Made by a program: the position numbers and the translations under genes. From Cytophagales bacterium CG12_big_fil_rev_8_21_14_0_65_40_12 (GTDB lineage: Bacteria > Bacteroidota > Bacteroidia > Cytophagales > Cyclobacteriaceae), in contig PCUU01000026.1 in the NCBI GenBank assembly GCA_002786855.1, forward strand, positions 55,698-119,697: a stretch of DNA of 64,000 bases. Reading direction: 5' to 3'. Below are positions 43,326 to 52,343 of this stretch, piece by piece. A model generated the notes under the pieces. That model was not told where the DNA came from. It was given only the letters and a program-made list of their open reading frames with translations, and did no database searches. Each line of letters opens with the position of its first letter. The first letter of the stretch is position 1.

Positions 43326-43742
43326 ATGATATGGCTTGATACGTGGGAATCTATTGAGGCTGCTCCAATAGATGAGTGGAGGAAGCCAGAGTTTGGTCAT
43401 GATGTTTTGATTAAATACTGTCCATTAGCTGAATTAATTAAAAATTTAGACCCAAAATCCACTAAGAAATCTCATTTTCTCCAGAGAAAAATTTATCCAG
43501 ACGGATTCAGCAAAGAGAAAATTAATCGAATCCTAAAGTTTATAGAGAATGATACACCATTATTACCACCACGAATAACACTTGATGGAAAGCTAGTAAA
43601 AATTGAAGATGGAAATCATCGAATGCACTGTGCCTCTTACTACGATGTGGCTTACATTCCCATTATAGTATCAACAGATGAGTATATAAAAAACCCTCAT
43701 CCATTTATTATTAGAGCTTTTTTAGAAAATTGTAACTTTTAA
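43326..43742 (+). CDS. Small protein with a ParB/sulfiredoxin-like motif
   Basis: 138 residues, not confidently recognised. Near the C-terminus EDGNHRMHCASYYDVAYIPIIV resembles the DGxHR/LAAxxxG-xxxIPV pattern of ParB-like nuclease and sulfiredoxin folds. Starts 12 bp after the PIN-PhoH stop on the same strand, so probably co-transcribed. No helix-turn-helix is seen. Immediately before the HigBA pair. Confidence 0.6.
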   Translation: MIWLDTWESIEAAPIDEWRKPEFGHDVLIKYCPLAELIKNLDPKSTKKSHFLQRKIYPDGFSKEKINRILKFIENDTPLLPPRITLDGKLVKIEDGNHRMHCASYYDVAYIPIIVSTDEYIKNPHPFIIRAFLENCNF

Positions 43743-43744
43743 GT

Positions 43745-43752
43745 TACCTTTG
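43745..43752 (+). promoter_or_regulatory. -7 box of the HigBA pair, probable leaderless start
   Basis: TACCTTTG ends 6 bp before the higB ATG, so transcription should begin at or very near the start codon. A TTTA lies 20 bp upstream as a -33 candidate. Confidence 0.55.
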
Positions 43753-43758
43753 CGCGTT

Positions 43759-44109
43759 ATGAAGATTAGAGAAGTAATAGCCTACAAGCATTATTTTGAA
43801 GATTTCTTGAAAGACCAACCCATCAAGGTTCAAAACAAGATTTTCAAAATAATTGAAGCTATTGAGACTCTAGAAAGAATTCCAAGTCAATACCTCAAGC
43901 ATCTTGAAAACACAGATGGCCTTTATGAAGCAAGGATTAAGCTTGCCTCTAACATATGGAGGGTGTTTTGCTTTTTTGACAAGGGGAAATTGGTGATACT
44001 ATTAAATGGTTTTCAAAAGAAAACTCAGAAAACACCTAAGAACGAAATTGACAAAGCTTTGCGACTGAAAGCAGACTATTACTTAGACAGAGATAAAAAT
44101 GGAAACTAA
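43759..44109 (+). CDS. higB: HigB-like toxin (Gp49/RelE superfamily)
   Basis: 116 residues from ATG 43759; the track begins at an upstream TTG. Features of the phage-derived Gp49-like/HigB family: LKHLENTDGLYEARIKLASNIWRVFCFFDKGKLVILLNGFQKKTQKTP. This family acts as ribosome-dependent mRNA interferases. The toxin-first order with the antitoxin overlapping by 11 bp is typical of higBA. Confidence 0.88.
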   Translation: MKIREVIAYKHYFEDFLKDQPIKVQNKIFKIIEAIETLERIPSQYLKHLENTDGLYEARIKLASNIWRVFCFFDKGKLVILLNGFQKKTQKTPKNEIDKALRLKADYYLDRDKNGN

Positions 44110-44389
44110 ATCATGGAAAACCATAAAGGATGAAGTTTATGGCCAAAAGGGAACGGTAAGAAGAGATGAATTAGAACGTGATTTTGAAGGATTTAAAATT
44201 GGTCTTTTATTACGAAAAGCTCGCGAAGACAAGCATTTGACTCAAGAGCAATTAGGGGATATCATCGATAAAAAGAGGACCTATATTTCCCGGGTTGAAA
44301 ATGACGGAAGCAATCTCACTCTTAAAACTCTCTACGAAATTGTAGAAAAAGGCTTAGGTGGAAAAGTAAAGATCAGTATTGAGCTTTGA
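44099..44389 (+). CDS. higA: HigA-like XRE-family antitoxin
   Basis: 96 residues. Central helix-turn-helix of the XRE type (LLLRKAREDKHLTQEQLGDIIDKKRTYISRVEND, about 40-75). N-terminal region about 1-38 would hold the toxin-binding segment. Overlaps the toxin gene by 11 bp. Expected to neutralise the toxin and repress the operon. Confidence 0.9.
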   Translation: METKSWKTIKDEVYGQKGTVRRDELERDFEGFKIGLLLRKAREDKHLTQEQLGDIIDKKRTYISRVENDGSNLTLKTLYEIVEKGLGGKVKISIEL

Positions 44390-44444
44390 ATGAGGCCTAA
44401 TTCGTAAGTATTTTTCATAAAACACCCGAGTTAATAAGCATTTT

Positions 44445-45806
44445 TCATCCTTTCCCAACCAACCTCACCACAAACCTACTTCCCACCTCGCTTGGCAAAA
44501 AGCTTAATTCTCCTCCATGGAGTTTTATAATTTGGTTAGAAAGGCTTAAGCCAATGCCATTGCCCAATTTCTTGGTAGTGAAGAAAGGAATAAAAATTTG
44601 ATCTTGAATTTCCGGAGGAATGCCAGGGCCGTTATCGCTAATTTCAATGATGGTGGAAGTACCGTTCTGTATTAAGCTAAGCGCTACCTTTCCATTAAGC
44701 TGGCCGGCCAAAGCTTCTTTGGCATTTTTTAAAAGGTTGATCAATACCTGACTGATTAACTTTGGATCGACCTGAACTTCTAATTCATCTTGATACGCAG
44801 CATTAAAAACTAGACTGATATTCTCTTTCTTAAAGTCAGAATCGAGCAAGAGTTTTACTTCCTCTACTAATTGACTCAGCTTAACGTTTTCTAAATTCAA
44901 CTCTGGAATTTTAGTGTAATCGCGGTAAGCATTTACAAAGCTGAGCAAGCCCTTGCCTCGATTTTCAATGGCTGAAATACTTCGGTGAATATCACTTACA
45001 TCTTCATTTGACAATTGAGCAGCAGATTTGGCTTTTCCTTCTTCTGTAACTAAATGGCCTATGGCCGTGGTCAGAGAAAGTACAGGCGTCATACTGTTCA
45101 TAATTTCATGCGTAAGCACCCTGATCAATTTTTGCCAAGCATCAATCTCATTGGCTTGCAGTTCCTGACGGATATCTTGTAAGGCGATTAGCGTATAATC
45201 AACACCTGAGAGTTTAAACTTCTTAGCTACCAACGCAAGGCTAAAAACTTCTCCGTCAATTTCAGTTTTCTGAAGCCTTTTTTCACCTGATTTCATTGAT
45301 ATGAAAGCGGTATATAATTCAGGATAGGTATTGGCAACGGCATCAATGGAATAGAGCAATGGCTTCTTTAATAGCCTTTGAGCCGCCTTATTCATCAGGT
45401 CCACCTTGCCATTGGCTTTGAAGCTAATTAAAGAGACTTCAACATGCTCGTTCACTTGCTTGAGGTACTGGTAGTATTCTTCCTTTTCGATGTTCAGCTT
45501 CTTAAAAGCGTCAATCATTTGATTAAAAGTATTGCTGATTTCGGTAAAGGCCTTCCCCTTATATTCTGAATCGAAGCTCTTGGTATAATCTCGATCTGTA
45601 AAGGATTGAAAAAATCGGTTGAGCTCTCGGGTCGAATTCTCAACGTAATAAATGAGCGCCATCAACTGGCCTGCCGAGAGCAATGAAAATACGATGGGAG
45701 TCATTAAAAACTTGGTTTCGTAAAGCGACCAAAATAGTCCTATCAAGCTCAGGCCAATGCCCAAAACTCGAATTACCATTTGAAAACGAAAGGTTTTAAA
45801 GACCAT
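44445..45806 (-). CDS. NtrY-like sensor histidine kinase
   Basis: 453 residues from the chosen start (MVFKTFRFQMVIRV). Two N-terminal membrane helices, a HAMP-like and PAS-like linker (about 60-215), HisKA with VLTHEIMNSMTPVLSL (His), HATPase with LINLLKNAKEAL, DNGPGIPPE and GNGIGLSLSNQI. Second gene of a two-gene operon, overlapping the sigma-54 regulator by 11 bp. The longer ORF start would overlap more and adds no family sequence. The signal sensed is unknown. Confidence 0.9.
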   Translation of the reverse strand: MVFKTFRFQMVIRVLGIGLSLIGLFWSLYETKFLMTPIVFSLLSAGQLMALIYYVENSTRELNRFFQSFTDRDYTKSFDSEYKGKAFTEISNTFNQMIDAFKKLNIEKEEYYQYLKQVNEHVEVSLISFKANGKVDLMNKAAQRLLKKPLLYSIDAVANTYPELYTAFISMKSGEKRLQKTEIDGEVFSLALVAKKFKLSGVDYTLIALQDIRQELQANEIDAWQKLIRVLTHEIMNSMTPVLSLTTAIGHLVTEEGKAKSAAQLSNEDVSDIHRSISAIENRGKGLLSFVNAYRDYTKIPELNLENVKLSQLVEEVKLLLDSDFKKENISLVFNAAYQDELEVQVDPKLISQVLINLLKNAKEALAGQLNGKVALSLIQNGTSTIIEISDNGPGIPPEIQDQIFIPFFTTKKLGNGIGLSLSNQIIKLHGGELSFLPSEVGSRFVVRLVGKG

Positions 45807-47151
45807 ACTTTTCGAGTTTGCGGTAAAGGGTGGTACGGCCAATTCCGAGTTCCTTGGCTACATGACTCATATTTCCATGGCAACGTTCGATTACTTCCTT
45901 AATGGTTCGTTTTTCAATGGCCTCTAAATTGGTAGTTTCTTCTTTTGGAACCAGTCGACCTGAAGTTTTCAGCAAGAGATCATCCCCTGAAATCTGGGCA
46001 TTTGATGCCATAATCACTGCTCTTTCGATGGTATGCTCCAATTCTCGAACATTGCCTGGCCAGCGGTATTCTTTCAATTTCTTTATTGCTTCAGGGCTGA
46101 AAGAAAGTCTTTCCTTTCCATATTTTTGTGCATTGATTTTCAAAAAATGTTGAGCCAAAAGCATCAGATCGTTCCCTCTATCCCGTAAAGGAGGCAATGT
46201 GATTTCGATGGTATTGAGTCTGTAAAGTAAATCTTCCCTGAATTGGCCTTCTGCAATCATATTTTCTAGAGGCATATTAGTCGCTGAAAGAACCCGAACA
46301 TCTACTGCCCTTTCTTTATTTTCACCTAAGCGAATTACGTTTTTCTTCTGTAAAACGCTGAGCAGTTTAGACTGCATCGCCATAGAGAGATTGCCTATTT
46401 CGTCTAGAAAAATAGTACCATGATGCGCAGATTCGAATCTGCCTATTCTATCTTCTTTGGCATCGGTAAAGGCTCCTTTTTTATGACCGAACAATTCTGA
46501 CTCGAAGAGATTTTCGGACAATGACCCCATATCTACGTTCACGAATGCATTTGTACTTCGATTGGATTGTTCGTGCAATGCTTGAGCTACCAATTCCTTC
46601 CCTGTACCATTTTCACCCAATATTAAAACGTTGGCATCTGTAGCAGCCACTTTGCGGATCATTTCAAAAACCCGCTTCATCTTTTCAGATTCACCAATAA
46701 TCTCTGTCTTACTAGATTCTTGACTGGGTAGTGTAAAACGTTTGTGATCAGCCTGCTGGCGGTTTTTCGACAAGCGCCAAGCCGCGGCAACAGTCTCTTG
46801 TATTTTGGCATATTCCCAAGGCTTCATCACAAAATCGACAGCCCCCAATTTCATGGCCTCCACCGCCAAATTAACTTCACCATAAGCCGTAATCATGATC
46901 ACTTGAATTTCTGGATAGTGATTATAAATCCAAGAAAGCCATTTGAGTCCTTCCTTGCCAGAGGAGCCGCCAGTGGCATAATTCATGTCGAGCAAAGCGA
47001 TTTGATATTCCATAGCCTTCAGGGCCATCGGAATCTCAGCCGGGTTGCTAAGCGTGTTGACGACTTTGAATTTTTGCTTCAATACAACTTCTGCCGTGAT
47101 GAGAACATCCTCATCATCGTCTACCACTAAAATATTGACTGGCTCTTTCAA
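45796..47151 (-). CDS. NtrC/AtoC-family sigma-54-dependent response regulator
   Basis: 451 residues. Receiver domain with the phospho-Asp in ALLDMNYATGG, AAA+ domain with Walker A GENGTGKEL, the sigma-54 contact loop GAFTDAKED (GAFTGA variant), and Walker B TIFLDEIGNL, then a Fis-type helix-turn-helix (HVAKELGIGRTTLYRKLEKYGL) at the C-terminus. Transcribed divergently from an FtsX-type permease gene, with a palindromic operator in the 173-bp gap. Variation GAFTGA to GAFTDA is known in this family. Confidence 0.94.
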   Translation of the reverse strand: MKEPVNILVVDDDEDVLITAEVVLKQKFKVVNTLSNPAEIPMALKAMEYQIALLDMNYATGGSSGKEGLKWLSWIYNHYPEIQVIMITAYGEVNLAVEAMKLGAVDFVMKPWEYAKIQETVAAAWRLSKNRQQADHKRFTLPSQESSKTEIIGESEKMKRVFEMIRKVAATDANVLILGENGTGKELVAQALHEQSNRSTNAFVNVDMGSLSENLFESELFGHKKGAFTDAKEDRIGRFESAHHGTIFLDEIGNLSMAMQSKLLSVLQKKNVIRLGENKERAVDVRVLSATNMPLENMIAEGQFREDLLYRLNTIEITLPPLRDRGNDLMLLAQHFLKINAQKYGKERLSFSPEAIKKLKEYRWPGNVRELEHTIERAVIMASNAQISGDDLLLKTSGRLVPKEETTNLEAIEKRTIKEVIERCHGNMSHVAKELGIGRTTLYRKLEKYGL

Positions 47152-47195
47152 AATAGAAACGGAGATTTTATGTGTGTACGAAGTATGAACAGGTC

Positions 47196-47216
47196 AGTGT
47201 TTCACATCGAAACACT
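47196..47216. promoter_or_regulatory. Palindromic operator between NtrC-like operon and permease
   Basis: AGTGTTTC-N5-GAAACACT, a perfect 8-bp inverted repeat in the divergent gap. Good candidate enhancer site for the adjacent sigma-54 regulator, 109 bp upstream of the permease start. Confidence 0.5.
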
Positions 47217-47278
47217 TTCAATATATCTAAAATCAAACGAAATTGTTCCATTGCTGTATTTCAGGGGATTATTGTGAA

Positions 47279-47294
47279 TGGTATCTAGTTTGAA
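47279..47294 (+). promoter_or_regulatory. Possible sigma-54 promoter of the permease gene
   Basis: TGGTAT-CTAGT-TTGAA has the TGG and TTG at -24/-12 spacing (TGGCAC-N5-TTGCA), though GA replaces the usual GC. It would start transcription about 20 bp before the ATG. Confidence 0.3.
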
Positions 47295-47324
47295 CAAGGA
47301 AATGAAAATTTAAAAGAAGCCATC

Positions 47325-49724
47325 ATGTTTAAAGTCCTCCTCAAAACTTCTGTTCGTAATATTCTTAGGAATGGCGCCAACTCTTCAATCAATCTACTGA
47401 CCCTTACCATTGGGATAACCGTGAGTATCGTAGTGTTTACGGTAATTAAATACCAGTATACCTTCGATCATTTTCACACCAATGCTGATAGAGTTTATCG
47501 CGTTAATTTTCTCCAACAAAATGATTGGGGAACCAACTACTCAAGCCAAACACCCGAGCCTCTTCATAAAGTGCTCCGCAACGACTATCCGCAAATAGAA
47601 GCCGTTTCTAGAACCATTGGGCCGATGGAGGTAAGGCTTTTTGTCGATGATGAAAAATTTGATCAGCAGATGATCCTTTTTGTGGACAAACATTTTTTTA
47701 AGATGTTCGATCAAGATTGGGTGCGCGGTGACAAGGCTAATGTTTTCGAGGACCCAAAAGCGGTGATCCTTACTGAAAGTACTGCTAAAAAGCTATTTGG
47801 AGATGAGGATCCAATGGGTAAAACAATAGACTTTACGAGAAGAGAGTTGGGGGTAGTTCGGGGAATTGTAAAGGATCCGAGGTTAAATACCAATTTGCCT
47901 TATACCATGATTGCCAATGTGGCCATGATGAAGCAGGTACAAGAATTTTATGTACGTGAAGAATGGGATGTTACAAGCATTGGCACTACCTGGGTATTAT
48001 TGCCAGAAAATGTCAGTGTTGAATCTCTTCAATCTCAAATGCAGGACATTATAGTTCAGAATTTTGGGGAGGAAGCTGCTCAGTTTATATCATTCAATTT
48101 GGGCGCACTAAAGACACTGCATACCGATGATAAATTTGAGGGCGTGAATTACACCATTCCCAAAGAAACTGTTTATGGACTCGTCATTGTAGCCCTCTTC
48201 GTACTCCTGACTTGTTCCATCAACTTTATCAATCTTTCAACAGCTTATGCATTAAAACGTAGTCAGGAAATCGGTATCAAGAAAATTTTAGGCAGTAGCA
48301 AAGGTCATCTTGCCGCTCAGTTCTTTCTTGAACTTTCATTATTGACACTTGTGGCCGGTTTTCTTTCACTTTGGTTTGCTGAAATTTTGTTGAACCAGAT
48401 CAACTATGCTTTGTCATTGGTTTCAATGGATCTTTTTCTTGAATGGCAATCGGTGATTTTTGCCCTATTTCTAGTGTTGGGAATTACTTTTTTCGCGGGC
48501 TTATATCCAGCCATATTGCTTGTCAACTTTAAACCCTTAGAGGTGATGCGCAGCAAGTTTACTCAATTGAGAGGCAACAAAGCTTTCATAAGAAACACCC
48601 TTTTGACTGTTCAGTTTGTGTTTGCACAGGTTTTGGTAATTGTATTACTCATTTTCAATGCACAATTTTCTTACATCAAAAATAAAGACTTGGGCTACGA
48701 AACTGATAATATCGTGATGTTCCGGGATTTTATGAAGTCCGGCTATATGGTTGACCAAACCCAGTTGAATGCTGCCAAAGCCCAATTGCTGGCCAGTCCT
48801 TATATTGAAAAAGTATCCTATGGAACGGGTGGCCCGAATGCCAATTTTGCATGGAGTACCTCTTGCTATTTGCCTTCACAGGGAGAAAGGAGCGAAATTC
48901 AAGTAGACTATAAGCATGTTGATATCGACTACCTAGATATGTTCAAGCTAGAAATGATCGCTGGAAATTGGTTTACCAGTACGAGTTATGTTGATCCAAT
49001 TCAGAACGTAATTGTGACTAAACTTCTCACTGAGAAACTAGGCTGGGCAAATCCCGCAGACGCTATCGGTGAGCGGTTGATCATGAATGGCGCAGAAGGA
49101 AAGATCGTTGGCGTTTTGGCCGATTTCCATAGTGAAAACCTCAAAAACACAATTAGACCTTCTGTTTTTGAAAGTGATTATGAGGGTTATAATCAAGGAT
49201 TTATGAAGGTTAAAGAAGGTCATTATGCTGAAGCCATGGCCTTTTTTGAACAAGTATCTACCAAAGACAATCAAGACTACATTCCTGGCTATGAAACTTT
49301 CAGCAGTGAACTTGAACGCGATTACCTATTGGACAAAATCATATTCCAATTTATCAATTTTGTGGCCTTTTTGGCCTTGGCAATCGGAAGTCTTGGGCTT
49401 TACAGTTTGATTTCGTTTGTGGCTCAACAAAAGACTAAAGAAATAGGCATAAGAAAAGTAGTGGGTGCCAACGTTCAAAGCCTGATGCTTCTACTCTCCT
49501 CAAAGTATGTTTGGTTAATCCTTTTGTCTACTGTTTTGGCCTCACCATTGGCCTACTATGGAGCAGAAGAGTGGCTAAATGGTTTTGCTTACAGAATTGA
49601 TATTTCTCCTTTAATATTCTTAATAGCTTTTATGCTTACCTCGGCTATCGCCATTCTATCGGTTGGTTATCGCGCTTACAAGGCGGCAATGCTCAATCCA
49701 GTAAAATCATTGAGATACGATTAA
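47325..49724 (+). CDS. FtsX/MacB-like ABC transporter permease
   Basis: 799 residues. Two repeated FtsX-type units: N-terminal helix (about 20-43), a periplasmic MacB_PCD domain, three helices (about 285-410), a fourth around 430, a second periplasmic domain, and three C-terminal helices (about 670-790). The motifs RSQEIGIKKILGSSKGHL and KTKEIGIRKVVGANVQSL mark the two FtsX repeats. No ATPase gene is adjacent. Such orphan permeases lie beside NtrC-like systems in many Bacteroidota; here the system is divergent upstream. Confidence 0.9.
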   Translation: MFKVLLKTSVRNILRNGANSSINLLTLTIGITVSIVVFTVIKYQYTFDHFHTNADRVYRVNFLQQNDWGTNYSSQTPEPLHKVLRNDYPQIEAVSRTIGPMEVRLFVDDEKFDQQMILFVDKHFFKMFDQDWVRGDKANVFEDPKAVILTESTAKKLFGDEDPMGKTIDFTRRELGVVRGIVKDPRLNTNLPYTMIANVAMMKQVQEFYVREEWDVTSIGTTWVLLPENVSVESLQSQMQDIIVQNFGEEAAQFISFNLGALKTLHTDDKFEGVNYTIPKETVYGLVIVALFVLLTCSINFINLSTAYALKRSQEIGIKKILGSSKGHLAAQFFLELSLLTLVAGFLSLWFAEILLNQINYALSLVSMDLFLEWQSVIFALFLVLGITFFAGLYPAILLVNFKPLEVMRSKFTQLRGNKAFIRNTLLTVQFVFAQVLVIVLLIFNAQFSYIKNKDLGYETDNIVMFRDFMKSGYMVDQTQLNAAKAQLLASPYIEKVSYGTGGPNANFAWSTSCYLPSQGERSEIQVDYKHVDIDYLDMFKLEMIAGNWFTSTSYVDPIQNVIVTKLLTEKLGWANPADAIGERLIMNGAEGKIVGVLADFHSENLKNTIRPSVFESDYEGYNQGFMKVKEGHYAEAMAFFEQVSTKDNQDYIPGYETFSSELERDYLLDKIIFQFINFVAFLALAIGSLGLYSLISFVAQQKTKEIGIRKVVGANVQSLMLLLSSKYVWLILLSTVLASPLAYYGAEEWLNGFAYRIDISPLIFLIAFMLTSAIAILSVGYRAYKAAMLNPVKSLRYD

Positions 49725-49776
49725 GGTAATCAAGTAAATATCTACTTCCCATTCTTAGGTTGTAGATCTTCAGTCG

Positions 49777-50940
49777 TTACTTCACCTTAATTTTTGAAGC
49801 TACTTCTCTTGCTGTTTTTCTGATTTCGTCAATATCTGCGTCTAAAGAACCATAGGCCAAAGCAACGCCCATTCTGCGGTATGGCCTGGTGATGGGCTTT
49901 CCGAAAATCCTAAAGTCTGAATTCTGGACTTTGGCAGCTTCTTCCAGTCCTGAATACTTCGGGGTTGTGCCGATTGATTCTGTAAGAATTACCGCGCTTG
50001 CACCACTTTTTTGAAAATCGATTTGAGGAATGTCAAGGCCTAAAACAGCCCGAGCATGCAACTCAAACTGATTAAAATTTTGGGTATTGGCCAAGGTTAC
50101 CATTCCTGTATCATGCGGCCTTGGGGATAATTCCGAAAAATAAACTTCATTCTTGGTCAAGAAGAATTCCACCCCCCAAATGCCTTCTCCGCCTAATGCA
50201 GCGGTTACCTTTTTGGCAATGGATTGGGCTTCTTCCAGTTGCGCTTGGCTCACTAATGCGGGTTGCCAGCTCTCCATATAGTCCCCTCTTTCTTGGCGAT
50301 GGCCAATGGGCTGGCAGAAAAGGGTTTCTCCATTCATTTGGGTCACGGTGAGCAGGGTAATTTCTGATTCGAAGGCTACAAATTCTTCAACGATTACCTT
50401 ACCCGAGTCTCCTCGTCCTTTTCCGGCCGCTTTCCATGCCGTTTCAATATCCGTTTTGGTTTTAATAACGGATTGTCCTTTTCCAGATGACGACATCAAT
50501 GGTTTGATGACACAAGGCACCCCAATTTTATTGACAGAAATAATCAATTCATCCAAACTTGAGGCATAGAGGTATTTTGGGGTTTTTACTTTAAGTTCTT
50601 TGGCTGCCAAATCCCTGATGGATTTTCTGTTCATGGTAAAATTGGCTGCTTTTGCACTCGGCACTACCTGAATACCGCTGGCTTCGTAATCATAGAGCCT
50701 CTCTGTTCGGATGGCCTCAATCTCTGGGACAATGATATCAGGTCGATGTTTTGCGATTAATTTGTCGAGTTCCTGACCATCGAGCATATTAATTACCTCA
50801 AATTCGTCAGCCACCTGCATTGCCGGGGCATTAATATAGCTATCCACTGCAATTACATGCTGGCCCAATCGCTGACACGAAATCGTGAATTCTTTGCCCA
50901 GCTCGCCTGAACCAAGCAAAAGTATTTTTTTAAGCATCAT
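49777..50940 (-). CDS. purT: Formate-dependent phosphoribosylglycinamide formyltransferase
   Basis: 387 residues. ATP-grasp ligase: N-terminal [21 protein letters not shown], central [16 protein letters not shown] (ATP lysine loop), [11 protein letters not shown], and [15 protein letters not shown] toward the C-terminus. Makes formyl-GAR from formate and ATP in purine synthesis. Start could be either of two adjacent ATG codons. Lies downstream of a TATCTTTG promoter box. Confidence 0.93.
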   Translation of the reverse strand: MMLKKILLLGSGELGKEFTISCQRLGQHVIAVDSYINAPAMQVADEFEVINMLDGQELDKLIAKHRPDIIVPEIEAIRTERLYDYEASGIQVVPSAKAANFTMNRKSIRDLAAKELKVKTPKYLYASSLDELIISVNKIGVPCVIKPLMSSSGKGQSVIKTKTDIETAWKAAGKGRGDSGKVIVEEFVAFESEITLLTVTQMNGETLFCQPIGHRQERGDYMESWQPALVSQAQLEEAQSIAKKVTAALGGEGIWGVEFFLTKNEVYFSELSPRPHDTGMVTLANTQNFNQFELHARAVLGLDIPQIDFQKSGASAVILTESIGTTPKYSGLEEAAKVQNSDFRIFGKPITRPYRRMGVALAYGSLDADIDEIRKTAREVASKIKVK

Positions 50941-50958
50941 TTAAGGTTGACTTTGACC

Positions 50959-50966
50959 CAAAGATA
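50959..50966 (-). promoter_or_regulatory. Putative -7 box for purT
   Basis: TATCTTTG on the minus strand, 18 bp before the first start codon; exact TAnnTTTG. Confidence 0.5.
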
Positions 50967-51063
50967 GAAGATAATAAAGAAAATTATTGTATTTCATTAT
51001 GGATCGATCAGTGATTTTGAGCCATTTTGAAGATGGAGTGATGTGGATTCGCTAAATTCTTTA

Positions 51064-51330
51064 CTAAGGAATCACTACATACAACAAAAAGGCATAAACA
51101 CTCACGGCAATACCAATCCACTGACTCACCGTTTTAACTTTTTGAGGTACTCCCATTTTTCTGACAATACTCACGTTCATTGCAATTGATACGAGCACCA
51201 ATGCCAAGGAAATACCAAGCATAAGAGGTTCATCATCAAATTGTATTTTGTTTGATCTCATACCTACTTCCAAAAGTACGGAAGCCGCGAATAAAACTAA
51301 GGAGGCGCGTTGCAAGCGTTGATATTTCAT
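51064..51330 (-). CDS. Small membrane protein of unknown function
   Basis: 88 residues from ATG 51330, whose ATGA overlap with the GT9 stop makes it the likely start. Three hydrophobic helices: ASLVLFAASVLLEVG, LMLGISLALVLVSIAMNV, and WIGIAVSVYAFLLYVVI. No recognised family. Third gene of the PolX-like/GT9 operon by overlap. Confidence 0.65.
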   Translation of the reverse strand: MKYQRLQRASLVLFAASVLLEVGMRSNKIQFDDEPLMLGISLALVLVSIAMNVSIVRKMGVPQKVKTVSQWIGIAVSVYAFLLYVVIP

Positions 51331-52343
51331 GGAAGCCAAAAGTCAAAGATGATTCCGTTCATACAATTGAAGTGCCCTTTGGGGCATTTATCAAAGCCAA
51401 TTTTAGAACATGGCCTACAATCGATTTTTTTATTTTCCAAAATGGTGAATTTGGTTTGATAAGGATACATACCAAATTCTGGAATGGTATTGCCCCAAAT
51501 GGAAAAGATGTTCTTTTTGAATGCGGCTGCTATATGCATTAAGCCTGTATCGTGAGAAAAAACATGAGAGGCTCCTTTTAAAATCGAAGCGGATTGATTG
51601 AGATTGAACTTGCCGCAAGCATTGTAAATGATGGCTTTCTTCCCCAATTCCTCCAATGGTTTTTTCATGTCCTCAAGATCATGTTTTCGGTTAAAAAAAT
51701 CTTCAAGACGCTCGCCAACCGCTGCATCTTCTTTTCCGCCCAAAACTATAATGGGCTTATTGATTTTATCGCAAAGTTCGATAATTCTATCTACTGGAAG
51801 TTTTTTGGTATTTAACTGCCCGCCAATGGCGAAAGCCACGTAGCCATTTCTATGTGTTTCAGGCAACCAGTCCTTCTCAACCTCGTCTTTTTCAGGAATA
51901 AAATAGTCGAGCCCCAAGTTGTCTTTTTTAATACCCAAAGGAATGGCTGTATCATAGTAGCGATCTACAATATGAACATTAGGAAGCTTGTTGATTTTGA
52001 AATTCACAATCAGCCATTTCTCCCAATTCAGCTTGTCGAAAGATTGGCTCGGTTTGCTCAGGCGCAGCTTGATGATTCTTGTCCGCAGGTTATTGTGCAA
52101 GTCTATGATATGATCAAATTTTTCAGCTTTGAGCTGCTGAATCAGCTCACCTAAATCATCCTCAAGCAAATGAATCTTATCAATGTATGGGTTGGCTTCC
52201 AAAATTGGAGCGAATTGATTTTTGGTACAGAAATGAACCTCGGCATCTTCCAACTGGGTTTTTAAGGCGCGAACGATGGGTGTTGTGAGCACAATATCAC
52301 CAATGGAAGAAAAGCGAAGAATCAGTATTTTCTGTTTAGGCAT
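51327..52343 (-). CDS. Glycosyltransferase family 9 (heptosyltransferase-like)
   Basis: 338 residues. N-terminal ILRFSSIGDIVLTTPIVRAL is the classical start of ADP-heptose:LPS transferases, followed by HYDLHNNLRTR, GGKEDAAVG, and the C-terminal SHDTGLMHIAAAF that binds the nucleotide sugar. Likely transfers a heptose or related sugar to lipid A core. Starts within the last 8 bp of the PolX-like gene, so they form an operon. Confidence 0.9.
   Translation of the reverse strand: MPKQKILILRFSSIGDIVLTTPIVRALKTQLEDAEVHFCTKNQFAPILEANPYIDKIHLLEDDLGELIQQLKAEKFDHIIDLHNNLRTRIIKLRLSKPSQSFDKLNWEKWLIVNFKINKLPNVHIVDRYYDTAIPLGIKKDNLGLDYFIPEKDEVEKDWLPETHRNGYVAFAIGGQLNTKKLPVDRIIELCDKINKPIIVLGGKEDAAVGERLEDFFNRKHDLEDMKKPLEELGKKAIIYNACGKFNLNQSASILKGASHVFSHDTGLMHIAAAFKKNIFSIWGNTIPEFGMYPYQTKFTILENKKIDCRPCSKIGFDKCPKGHFNCMNGIIFDFWLP

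Noticed and set aside
46744-47130. 128-codon plus-strand ORF
   Set aside because: Antisense to the receiver domain of the NtrC-like regulator.
51252-51542. 96-codon plus-strand ORF
   Set aside because: Antisense to the end of the GT9 gene and the start of the small membrane protein gene.
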